Source: an uncultured Fenollaria sp.
GTDB taxonomy: Bacteria; Bacillota; Clostridia; Tissierellales; Peptoniphilaceae
Assembly: GCF_946221515.1 (NCBI RefSeq)
Contig: NZ_CAMJVK010000043.1
Location: 1 to 9,777 of the forward strand
DNA: 9,777 nt
Direction: 5' to 3'
The position numbers and the translations under genes are program-made. This document shows positions 1 to 6,077 of this stretch, in pieces (the first letter of the stretch is position 1; every line of letters begins with the position of its first letter). The notes beneath the pieces were generated by a model that was not told where the DNA came from, made no database searches, and saw only the letters and a program-made list of their open reading frames with translations.

Positions 1-71
1 ATGATACCTGCGATGATAACTATGAATGGTATTGGAGCAAAAAACTTTTTCAATTTGTTAAAATTAATCAT
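1..71 (-). CDS. secF: Protein translocase subunit SecF, N-terminal fragment
   Basis: This is the first 23 codons of secF, cut by the window edge. Translation from the ATG at 71 begins MINFNKLKKFFAPIPFIVII, a short basic stretch followed by the start of a hydrophobic segment, as expected for the first membrane helix of SecF. A perfect AGGAGG (82-77) sits 5 bases before the ATG and overlaps the secD TAG stop, so the two genes are tightly linked and probably translationally coupled. SecF pairs with SecD in the cytoplasmic membrane and uses the proton gradient to help pull exported proteins through SecYEG. The fragment is too short to identify by itself; the call rests mainly on its position directly after secD, a standard arrangement. 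Confidence 0.85.
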   Translation of the reverse strand, partial: MINFNKLKKFFAPIPFIVIIAGI

Positions 72-80
72 ATTTACCTC

Positions 81-1358
81 CTATGCTCCATATGCCTTTT
101 TATTGTCATTAGCTGTGATTTGAGCAAAGTTCTTTAATAAGAATTTTGTCAATACAACTGCTGTCAATAATGAAACGACTATACCTATAATAAGTGTAAT
201 ACCAAAACCTCTGATTGAACCGATACCATAAACATAAAGTACAACGCCTGCGATGATAGTTGTGATGTTTGAGTCCATGATAGTTGCGATGGCTTTCTTG
301 AAGCCTGAATCAACTGATGATCTTACTGTCTTACCATTAAGTAATTCTTCTCTAATTCTTTCGTAGATGATACAGTTAGCATCTACCGCCATACCTATTG
401 ATAGTAATAAACCGCATATACCTGGTAGTGATAGTTTGATATGGAATATGATAAATGCTAGCATAACTAGTAATGTATATGCAACTAGTGAGATTGCTGC
501 TACTATACCAGGAATCTTATAAACTATGATTAGTAGTATACTTATTAATAATATAGAAATTACTATTGCTTTCATTGAGTTATCGAATGCGTCTATACCT
601 AGTGAAGCACCGATGATTTCTGATCTAACTTCTTTAAGTTCGATAGGTAGTGCACCTGCTCTGATTAGTGTAGCAAGTTTTGATGCTTCTTCAACTGTGA
701 ATCCCTTTGATCCACCTTCGATGATTGGCTTACCATCTGTTATAGGTGAATTTTGTACTATAGGTGCAGAAATAACTTCACCGTCTAGAACTATCTTAAG
801 GATTTTCTTTTCTGGTTCTGTTTCATTATATAGCTTAGTAGTTGCTTCAGCGAACTTTTGAGTTCCTTCTTCGTCAAACTCCATTGAAACTACTGGTGTT
901 GATTTACCAAGATTGTCTTGTGAGTAAACAACTTTTGACTCTTTTATGTTTTTACCTGTTAAAATTACATTGTTATCTGGATCGATAAATTGTAATTGAG
1001 CAGTTTTACCTATAGTTTCGATTGCGTCTTGTGCATTTTTAGCACCTGCTAGTTCAATTGAGATTCTGTTTGAACCTTCTATAGATATGTTAGGTTCAGA
1101 AATTCCTAAACCGTCAACTCTTTGTTGTATAATTGCCTTTGATTGTTCCATAGCTTTGCTAAGCTCTTCACCTGTTTTGTCTGTATCAGCTTCAAGAAGT
1201 ACGTATACCCCACCAGCTAAGTCCAGACCTAAGTTAATAGAGTCTTTAGCGCTCTTTATTTCGTATCCAGCAAAGTTAAAGCCGAATACAGCTACTAATG
1301 CAAAGCAGGCAATTAAAATGACTGTTATCACAATCTTAAGTGTGCTTAACTTTTTCAT
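81..1358 (-). CDS. secD: Protein translocase subunit SecD
   Basis: Full-length SecD, 425 residues, close to the usual size in clostridia. It is an RND-type membrane protein that works with SecF on the outer face of SecYEG to drive late steps of protein export. Residues 8-27 form the first membrane helix. The extracytoplasmic domain follows (about 35-245) and opens with the family motif GLDLAGG (44-50). Five more hydrophobic segments lie at about 262-280, 284-306, 311-332, 359-380 and 383-408. The conserved GMAVDANCIIYERIREEL block (322-339) and the DSNITT stretch (362-367) are the membrane signature of SecD/SecF. The start ATG has a perfect AGGAGG (1369-1364), which overlaps the TAG stop of scfB, so the gene is the third of the scfA-scfB-secD-secF transcript. 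SecD and SecF are separate proteins here, not the fused SecDF of Bacillus. Confidence 0.97.
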   Translation of the reverse strand: MKKLSTLKIVITVILIACFALVAVFGFNFAGYEIKSAKDSINLGLDLAGGVYVLLEADTDKTGEELSKAMEQSKAIIQQRVDGLGISEPNISIEGSNRISIELAGAKNAQDAIETIGKTAQLQFIDPDNNVILTGKNIKESKVVYSQDNLGKSTPVVSMEFDEEGTQKFAEATTKLYNETEPEKKILKIVLDGEVISAPIVQNSPITDGKPIIEGGSKGFTVEEASKLATLIRAGALPIELKEVRSEIIGASLGIDAFDNSMKAIVISILLISILLIIVYKIPGIVAAISLVAYTLLVMLAFIIFHIKLSLPGICGLLLSIGMAVDANCIIYERIREELLNGKTVRSSVDSGFKKAIATIMDSNITTIIAGVVLYVYGIGSIRGFGITLIIGIVVSLLTAVVLTKFLLKNFAQITANDNKKAYGA

Positions 1359-1367
1359 TTTGGCCTC

Positions 1368-2723
1368 CTAATCTAAATTTGCAATAACTGAGATTGCACA
1401 TTCTATTCTTTTTCTTTCTAATTCACAGCCTATCTCAAAGTTTCCGTTTATATTGCCAGTATTGTAGTATGAATTAGCGTGACAGCCGCCTGAGCAGTAG
1501 AACTTTGCCCAGCATTCTTGGCAGTCTTTTTTATTAAATACATTTGACTTTTTAAACTCTTCTCTTAAATCAGTTTTTGTAACGCCGTCAAAAACGGTTC
1601 CGATCTTAAATTGCTCTTCACCTACAAACTGATGACAAGGATAAAGATCTCCTTTAGGTGTTACAGCAAGGTATTCGCAACCCGCTCCGCAGCCTATGGA
1701 TCTCTTAATCAAACATGGTCCTTGATCTAAGTCTATCATAAAGTGGAAGAATAGAAAATCATCATCTTTTTTCTTAATCTTGATGTATTCTCTAGATAAT
1801 TTTTCGTACTCTTCTTTTATTCTTTCTACATGTTCTGGTCTTATGGCATATGGCTCATTTTGGTCTGTTACAACCGGCTCCATAGATGTCTTCTTAAAAC
1901 CGTTATTGTAGAAATCTAATACGTCTTCTGAAAAGTCTAAGTTTTCTGATGTAAATGTACCTCTGATGTAGTAGTCCTTATCGCCTCTTTTTTCAACAAA
2001 GCGTTTAATCTTTGGAACGATTAAGTCATAAGAACCCTTTCCATTAGTAGTTGGACGCATTTCATCGTTAACAGATTTTCTTCCGTCTATACTTAGAACT
2101 ACATTTGACATATTTTCATTTAAATAATCAATAATTTCATCATCTAATAAGACGCAGTTTGTAGTTAAAGTGAATCTAAAATTCTTATCGTATTCTTTTT
2201 CTAAGCTTCTTCCGTAAGTAACAAGCTCTTTGACAACATCAAAGTTCATTAGTGGTTCTCCTCCGAAGAAGTCAACCTCTAAGTTCCTTCTATTGCCAGA
2301 GTTTTGAACTAAAAAGTCCAAAGCCTTTTTACCTACTTCTACGCTCATAAGCTCTCTTTTGCCCTTAAAGTCGCCTTGTGACGCAAAACAGTACTTGCAT
2401 CTAAGGTTACAGTCGTGTGAAACGTGTAGGCAAAGAGCCTTTACTATGTTGTATTTACTTAAGTCTAGTTCAGTTTCTTTAATAGGCTCAGTAAATAACA
2501 AGCCTTCTTTGTGTAATTCTTCTACTTCTTTAAAAGCAGTTTTAATATCACAAGCTTCATACTTATTAGATAGTCCTTTTAAAGCTTCATCTAAGCCTTT
2601 GGACATATAATCTACTAAGTCGTATACAATCTCATCTACTACGTGTACAGCACCACTGTATATGTCTAAGATTACATACTTATCATTAAGATAGAACTTA
2701 TGTATTAAATTAATATCGTACAT
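1368..2723 (-). CDS. scfB: Thioether cross-link-forming SCIFF peptide maturase (radical SAM/SPASM)
   Basis: This radical SAM enzyme installs Cys-to-Thr thioether bonds in the SCIFF peptide encoded just upstream. Residue numbers count from the TTG at 2726. Residues 1-90 look like the small peptide-binding (RRE/PqqD-like) domain found in such maturases. The radical SAM core follows with CNLRCKYC (C106, C110, C113) for the catalytic 4Fe-4S cluster and the SAM-binding GGEP (155-158). The C-terminal SPASM region carries C338, C346, C350, C364, C402, C405, C411, C415, C434 and C443, enough for two auxiliary clusters; the VTPKGDLYPCH and CSGGCH stretches are typical. Length (about 450) matches the family. 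I prefer the ATG at 2723, 6 bases after the scfA stop; a TTG at 2726 lies just before it. The Shine-Dalgarno is weak (AGG inside the stop context), so translation is probably coupled to scfA. Confidence 0.96.
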   Translation of the reverse strand: MYDINLIHKFYLNDKYVILDIYSGAVHVVDEIVYDLVDYMSKGLDEALKGLSNKYEACDIKTAFKEVEELHKEGLLFTEPIKETELDLSKYNIVKALCLHVSHDCNLRCKYCFASQGDFKGKRELMSVEVGKKALDFLVQNSGNRRNLEVDFFGGEPLMNFDVVKELVTYGRSLEKEYDKNFRFTLTTNCVLLDDEIIDYLNENMSNVVLSIDGRKSVNDEMRPTTNGKGSYDLIVPKIKRFVEKRGDKDYYIRGTFTSENLDFSEDVLDFYNNGFKKTSMEPVVTDQNEPYAIRPEHVERIKEEYEKLSREYIKIKKKDDDFLFFHFMIDLDQGPCLIKRSIGCGAGCEYLAVTPKGDLYPCHQFVGEEQFKIGTVFDGVTKTDLREEFKKSNVFNKKDCQECWAKFYCSGGCHANSYYNTGNINGNFEIGCELERKRIECAISVIANLD

Positions 2724-2729
2724 CAAAGC

Positions 2730-2882
2730 CTATTTATGATTTTTCTTATTTTCGCACTTTTGGTTACCAACTGTGCAAGATGTCTTACAAGCTGATTGGC
2801 ATGAAGTTTGGCATTCGCCGCATCCGCCGTGCTTAGCTGTTTTTAATAAGTTTCTTTTGCTTAAAGTTTTTACAAATTTCAT
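2730..2882 (-). CDS. scfA: Six-cysteine ranthipeptide precursor SCIFF
   Basis: A 50-residue peptide with six cysteines at 21, 24, 28, 32, 36 and 43 in the hallmark pattern GGCGECQTSCQSACKTSC followed by TVGNQKCEN. This is the 'six cysteines in forty-five residues' (SCIFF) precursor family, nearly universal in Clostridia. The first 20 residues (MKFVKTLSKRNLLKTAKHGG) are a basic leader recognised by the maturase; the cysteine-rich part is the core. In a characterised homologue a Cys32-Thr37 thioether was reported, and this peptide has C32 and T37 at the same positions. The ATG at 2882 is chosen because GGGAGG (2893-2888) precedes it at the right distance and the product matches the family from there; an in-frame start at 2927 would add 15 unrelated residues across the spacer. 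The tail NKKNHK is basic and hydrophilic. The maturase gene follows after 6 bases. Confidence 0.96.
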   Translation of the reverse strand: MKFVKTLSKRNLLKTAKHGGCGECQTSCQSACKTSCTVGNQKCENKKNHK

Positions 2883-2900
2883 AATATCCTCCCTTTGTAT

Positions 2901-2929
2901 AAAATATCGTGGGCTATGGCCCATCACAA
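2901..2929 (-). promoter_or_regulatory. Possible scfA promoter with palindrome in the spacer
   Basis: On the minus strand TTGTGA (2929-2924, four of six to the -35 consensus) is followed after exactly 17 bases by TATTTT (2906-2901, four of six to the -10). It lies between the yqeY terminator and scfA, where a promoter is expected. The spacer contains the inverted repeat TGGGC-CATA-GCCCA (2910-2923), which could be an operator or a small hairpin. The predicted start near 2894 leaves a leader of only about 12 bases, with the ribosome site at its 5' end, which weakens the call. Confidence 0.35.
2910..2923. repeat. Short inverted repeat before scfA
   Basis: The 14-base sequence has perfect 5-base G/C-rich arms around a 4-base centre. 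It stands out in very AT-rich surroundings and lies 28 bases upstream of the scfA start. It could be a regulator-binding site, or a weak RNA hairpin behind the yqeY terminator. It is not followed by an uninterrupted T-run, so it does not look like a terminator itself. Confidence 0.6.
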
Positions 2930-2930
2930 G

Positions 2931-2956
2931 AAAAAACCGATGCTATTTTGCACCGG
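2931..2956 (-). terminator. Intrinsic terminator of rpsU-yqeY, overlapping the yqeY stop codon
   Basis: On the minus strand CCGGTGC (2956-2950) pairs with GCATCGG (2943-2937), seven pairs including one G-U, around the 6-base loop AAAATA, followed at once by six T (2936-2931). This is a standard rho-independent terminator shape. The 5' arm encodes the last codons of yqeY (Ala-Gly-Ala) and the TAG stop spans the loop and first base of the 3' arm, so a ribosome finishing yqeY would cover the hairpin. Confidence 0.8.
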
Positions 2957-3392
2957 CTAGATATTCTTTAACAAGATTTGTAACTAATGATCCATCTGCC
3001 CTGCCTTTAACTTTAGACATAACAGTCTTCATGACTAAGCCAAAGTTAGCTCCTTTGTCTCCAAGCTCTTCGCAAGTTTCATTGATTATAGTTTTAATCT
3101 CTTCTTCAGAAAGTTCCTTTGGTACGTACTCCATAAGAATTTCTATTTCTTTTTTAGTCTGTTCAACTAGGTCCGCTCTATTGCCTTTTTCAAATTCTGG
3201 TAGAGCGCCTTTCTTTTCCTTTATTTGCTTTTGTATTATTGCTATAATGTCTTGGTCACTTAGTTCTTTTCTTTGATCAACTTCGCTTTGTTTTATAGCT
3301 GAGTTAACCATCATGATAGTGTTTTTAATGATCGTATCTTTATTTTTCATAGATTCTATATATCTACTTTTTAATTCGTTTTTAAGGGACAT
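2943..3392 (-). CDS. yqeY: GatB/YqeY domain-containing protein
   Basis: A 149-residue protein of the YqeY family, the usual length. The family resembles the C-terminal tRNA-interacting domain of GatB, a subunit of the tRNA-dependent amidotransferase, but as a stand-alone protein its role is not settled. The helical N-terminus (SLKNELKSRYIESMKNKD), the YVPKELSEEEI stretch near residue 90 and the C-terminal KVKGRADGSLVTNLVKEYL block are characteristic. Two adjacent ATG codons exist (3395 and 3392); I choose 3392 because the AAGG at 3402-3399 is then better spaced and homologues begin M-S-L-K. It follows rpsU by 33 bases, the common rpsU-yqeY pairing, and no terminator separates them. Its 3' end forms part of a terminator hairpin. 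Confidence 0.94.
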   Translation of the reverse strand: MSLKNELKSRYIESMKNKDTIIKNTIMMVNSAIKQSEVDQRKELSDQDIIAIIQKQIKEKKGALPEFEKGNRADLVEQTKKEIEILMEYVPKELSEEEIKTIINETCEELGDKGANFGLVMKTVMSKVKGRADGSLVTNLVKEYLAGAK

Positions 3393-3425
3393 CATACACC
3401 TTCATTTCTTTCAAATAAATTTAAG

Positions 3426-3608
3426 TTAAAACTTTTGATGTTTTTTCCTTCTAGCTGCTTCAGATTTTAGTTTACGTCTTACACTTGGTTTTTCATAGTG
3501 TTCTCTTTTTCTAACTTCTCCTAAGACGCCTGATCTTGCGCATTGTCTTTTGAATCTCTTAAGTGCGTTATCAAGTGATTCGTCTTCTCTAACTCTTATT
3601 TCTGTCAT
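3426..3608 (-). CDS. rpsU: 30S ribosomal protein S21 (bS21)
   Basis: A 60-residue, highly basic protein beginning MTEIRVREDESLDNALKRFK, the bS21 signature, with an arginine/lysine-rich C-terminus (EAARRKKHQKF). bS21 sits on the 30S platform near the 3' end of 16S rRNA and contributes to initiation. The ATG at 3608 is chosen because the strong site GGAGGG lies 5 bases upstream and the family starts here; an upstream in-frame TTG at 3632 would add eight residues encoded across the ribosome-binding site. It has its own near-consensus promoter, unlike the weakly signalled genes around it, and yqeY follows on the same transcript. Length and composition are normal. Confidence 0.97.
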   Translation of the reverse strand: MTEIRVREDESLDNALKRFKRQCARSGVLGEVRKREHYEKPSVRRKLKSEAARRKKHQKF

Positions 3609-3661
3609 AGTATCCCTCCTCTCATAAAACAATTACTATCATTTATGACTAAGTTACAAAT

Positions 3662-3690
3662 ATTATACAACATATCTAAAGCTTTTTCAA
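3662..3690 (-). promoter_or_regulatory. rpsU promoter, near-consensus housekeeping type
   Basis: On the minus strand TTGAAA (3690-3685) and a perfect TATAAT (3667-3662) are separated by exactly 17 bases. Transcription should start near 3655, giving a leader of roughly 47 bases before the rpsU ATG. This is the best housekeeping promoter in the window and should let rpsU-yqeY be expressed independently of the upstream dnaJ-hinT operon. A-tracts directly upstream resemble an UP element. Confidence 0.85.
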
Positions 3691-3720
3691 GTTTTTTTTG
3701 CTATTTTTTGCTATTTTTCT
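3683..3720 (-). repeat. Phased A-tracts upstream of and into the rpsU promoter
   Basis: Minus-strand A-runs occupy 3718-3714, 3709-3704, 3699-3692 and 3687-3683, with centres about 10 bases apart, close to one helical turn. The first two are a tandem copy of AAAAATAGCA. Phased A-tracts are known to bend DNA, and A-rich sequence just above the -35 can act as an UP element that binds the RNA polymerase alpha subunit. The stretch also fills the hinT-rpsU gap and contains no terminator hairpin, so read-through from hinT is likely. Confidence 0.6.
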
Positions 3721-3725
3721 TGATT

Positions 3726-4064
3726 TTAACCTGCTGGCCAATTAAGTTTTCTGCCGCCTATTAAATGCATGTGTAAGTGCTTGACACTTTGTTGACCGTC
3801 TTCGCCTGTATTAATGACTAGTCTGTAACCATTGTCAAGGCCCATAGTCTTAGCTATATCCTTAACTTTAAGCATCATGTGAGCTATGACTTCATTGTCA
3901 TCGTCTGTAAGTTCATCAAGAGACGCGATATGCTTTTTAGGCACCATAAGCACGTGCACTGGGCATGTTGGGTTGATGTCTTTGAAGCAAAGCATCATAT
4001 CGTCTTCATAAACTTTCTCAGAAGGAATAGACCCTTCTATGATCTTACAAAATAAACAATCCAT
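3726..4064 (-). CDS. hinT: HIT-family purine nucleoside phosphoramidase (HinT-like)
   Basis: A 112-residue histidine-triad protein, the normal size for the HinT branch. The catalytic triad is visible as HLHMHLIGG with H96, H98 and H100; the second histidine of the family normally acts as nucleophile on nucleoside phosphoramidates such as aminoacyl-AMP. The N-terminus MDCLFCKIIEG (C3, C6) and the VHVLMVPKKHI stretch (36-46) are classic for the family, as are N85 and the GQQSVKHLHMH run. Its ribosome site AAAGGA lies inside the last codons of mtaB, and the start is only 4 bases after the mtaB stop, so the gene is the last member of the dnaJ operon. The cellular role in bacteria is not well defined. 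Confidence 0.95.
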   Translation of the reverse strand: MDCLFCKIIEGSIPSEKVYEDDMMLCFKDINPTCPVHVLMVPKKHIASLDELTDDDNEVIAHMMLKVKDIAKTMGLDNGYRLVINTGEDGQQSVKHLHMHLIGGRKLNWPAG

Positions 4065-4068
4065 AAAA

Positions 4069-5352
4069 TCAAATCCTTTCTACTAATATTCCGTCTTTAA
4101 ATCTTTCTACTGCTTTTACTTTTATTATATGGTTATGGAGCTCTTCATCTGTTTTAAGATAAGATCTGATGTAATTTGATGTATAGCCCTCAAAATACTC
4201 ATCCTTTTTCTCTTCAAACAAGACTTCAAATTCATTCCCAATAAATTTATTTATAAATATATGTCTCGACGCCTCTTGATACTCTTCTAAAATTTCTGCC
4301 CTGTCTTTTTTAATGCTCTCAGCGATTTGGCCAGGCATATCATAAGCCTTAGTCCCCTTACGTCTTGAATATCTAAAGACATGAACCTTTAAGAAATTTA
4401 CCTTTTTTACTATGTCAATGGACTCCTTAAAGTCATCGTCATCTTCCCCAGGGAAGCCAACTATGATGTCTGTAGTGATGGCAGCGTCTGGCATCGCCTT
4501 ATATATCTTCTCTGTATTTTCTATATAGTCTTCTCTCGTGTATTTCCTATTCATTAGCTTAAGCACTTTGTTTGAGCCGCTTTGTAAGGATAGATGAAAT
4601 TGATGCTGCAAATGTTTAAGCCTTGCTAGTCTTAAGACTGTCTCATCTTTTAAAAGCTTTGGCTGTATTGAGCCAAGTCTTATTCTTTCTACGCCAGGCA
4701 CTTCATCTATCATTTCTAATAGTTTTATTAAGTCAATGCCATCATCTTCATAATCAGTAATCTGTATACCTGTGATGACAAGTTCTTTGTAGCCGTCCTT
4801 AGCGAGTGAAGCTATCTCTTTAATAATGCTATCTGCCTTTCTCGAACGCACTCTGCCTCTTGCGTATGGTATTATGCAATAGGAGCAAAAGTTGTTGCAG
4901 CCGTCCTCTATCTTAATAAAAGCTCTGGTGCTATCGAAATTTTTATCAAAAAGCAGTTCCTCATAGTTTTTGTCAATATTGTCTTCAACATAATTTTTCT
5001 TCTCGCCAAGGTCTAAATACTCTTCTAAGTACTGGACTATCTTGTTTCTGCCTTGTGTGCCGACTATGATGTCTGCTATATCCATCTCTTCTATCTCTTT
5101 AGCATTAATCTGGCTGTAGCAGCCGCAAATGATGACTATGGCATCAGGATTTTTCTTCTTAACCTTTGATATCATCTGCCTTGACTTCGAGTCCGACTTG
5201 TTTGTAACAGTACAAGTATTGATTACATAGACATCAATATCGTCAAAATCTTCCTTGACCTCGTAGCCCTTTTGCTCAAAGGCATTTTTTATCGCTTGAG
5301 CCTCATATAAATTTACTTTGCAGCCCAAGTTTTGCACATAAACCTTCATCAT
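4069..5352 (-). CDS. mtaB: tRNA (N6-L-threonylcarbamoyladenosine(37)-C2)-methylthiotransferase MtaB
   Basis: A 427-residue radical SAM methylthiotransferase that converts t6A37 to ms2t6A37 in tRNAs reading ANN codons, improving decoding. The N-terminal UPF0004 domain (1-115) starts KVYVQNLGCKVNLYEA and has its three cluster cysteines at C11, C47 (INTCTVTNKSDSKSR) and C78 (CGCYSQ). The radical SAM core has CNNFCSYC (C152, C156, C159) followed by IIPYARGRVRSR. A C-terminal TRAM-like RNA-binding domain fills about 365-427. The GCKVN start and the TNKSDSKSR stretch point to MtaB, not MiaB or RimO. The ATG at 5352 overlaps the rsmE stop as ATGA; a second ATG follows immediately (5349) and may be the true start. 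Tight coupling to rsmE and hinT is the standard Firmicutes arrangement. Confidence 0.96.
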   Translation of the reverse strand: MMKVYVQNLGCKVNLYEAQAIKNAFEQKGYEVKEDFDDIDVYVINTCTVTNKSDSKSRQMISKVKKKNPDAIVIICGCYSQINAKEIEEMDIADIIVGTQGRNKIVQYLEEYLDLGEKKNYVEDNIDKNYEELLFDKNFDSTRAFIKIEDGCNNFCSYCIIPYARGRVRSRKADSIIKEIASLAKDGYKELVITGIQITDYEDDGIDLIKLLEMIDEVPGVERIRLGSIQPKLLKDETVLRLARLKHLQHQFHLSLQSGSNKVLKLMNRKYTREDYIENTEKIYKAMPDAAITTDIIVGFPGEDDDDFKESIDIVKKVNFLKVHVFRYSRRKGTKAYDMPGQIAESIKKDRAEILEEYQEASRHIFINKFIGNEFEVLFEEKKDEYFEGYTSNYIRSYLKTDEELHNHIIKVKAVERFKDGILVERI

Positions 5353-6077
5353 AAAAGACCACTTCCGTTATATTCATAGTAAAGCATAGTTAGTAGCGCT
5401 ATAGGCGCTGTCTCTGCTCTAAGTATTCTCTTTCCTAGGCTAATGGATTTGTAGCCAAAGTTCTTAAGCTCATCAATTTCACTTATGTCGAAGCCGCCCT
5501 CAGGTCCTACGACAATGGCGATATTCTTTTTGTCTTTGATATCATAATTTTTTATGCTATTATCAAGCTCATCTTCATAAGCGATTAAAACTAAGTCAAA
5601 ACCATCTAAAATTTCTTTTGCTTCATCTAGCTTCATTGCATCAGAAACAGCGGGGATAAACTCGCGCTTTGACTGCATTGCTGCGGCCTTTGCGATATTT
5701 CTATATCGATCTCGCTTTTTATCTTTTATATCTTTTTTCTTGACAATAGACCTCTTCGTCTCGATAGGAACTACGCCATAGGCACCCATTTCTATAGCTT
5801 TTTGTATAATAAAGTCCATCTTATCAGATTTTACTAATGATTGAAATAAGGTGATTTTTAGATCTGACTCATATTTTTCATTTATCTCAGAAAGTATTTT
5901 AAGAGACAATTCATCCTTTGTATATGAGTTAAGAACAGCGATATAACCACTGCCATCGATGTAGACTTCGACTTCTTCGTCATCCTTTATCCTTAAAACG
6001 TCCTTGAAGTGCTTTATATCTTCTTTTGCTAAGTATAAAAGACCTTCGTCCTTTTTTTCTGCGAAAAATCTATGCAT
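5349..6077 (-). CDS. rsmE: 16S rRNA (uracil(1498)-N3)-methyltransferase RsmE
   Basis: A 242-residue SPOUT-class enzyme that methylates U1498 of 16S rRNA, near the decoding centre. The N-terminal PUA-like RNA-binding domain (1-70) starts MHRFFAE. Family motifs follow: LFQSLVKSDKMDFIIQKAIEMG (78-99), the QSKR stretch (135-138), GPEGGF (191-196) and SLGKRILRAETA (213-224); the last two line the SAM-binding trefoil knot. The length is normal. The ATG lies inside the end of prmA (8-base overlap) and no purine-rich ribosome site is visible before it, so it probably relies on ribosomes finishing prmA. Its own stop overlaps the start of mtaB. Confidence 0.95.
   Translation of the reverse strand: MHRFFAEKKDEGLLYLAKEDIKHFKDVLRIKDDEEVEVYIDGSGYIAVLNSYTKDELSLKILSEINEKYESDLKITLFQSLVKSDKMDFIIQKAIEMGAYGVVPIETKRSIVKKKDIKDKKRDRYRNIAKAAAMQSKREFIPAVSDAMKLDEAKEILDGFDLVLIAYEDELDNSIKNYDIKDKKNIAIVVGPEGGFDISEIDELKNFGYKSISLGKRILRAETAPIALLTMLYYEYNGSGLL

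Noticed and set aside
526..861. Plus-strand open frames inside secD, dnaJ, prmA/rsmE, yqeY and dnaK
   Set aside because: They lie antisense to well-supported genes, give serine/proline-rich or leucine-rich translations typical of reverse-frame shadows, and show no family motifs.
2883..2927. Longer scfA form of 65 residues starting at 2927
   Set aside because: The added 15 residues are encoded across the ribosome site and the palindrome, do not resemble SCIFF leaders, and the ATG at 2882 has a good GGGAGG site.
3609..3632. rpsU start at the TTG at 3632
   Set aside because: It would translate through the GGAGGG site of the ATG at 3608, and bS21 proteins begin at the latter.
3633..3725. Terminator between hinT and rpsU
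   Set aside because: On the minus strand the gap is A-rich with no stem followed by a T-run; the T-runs are on the plus strand only and have no adjacent hairpin.
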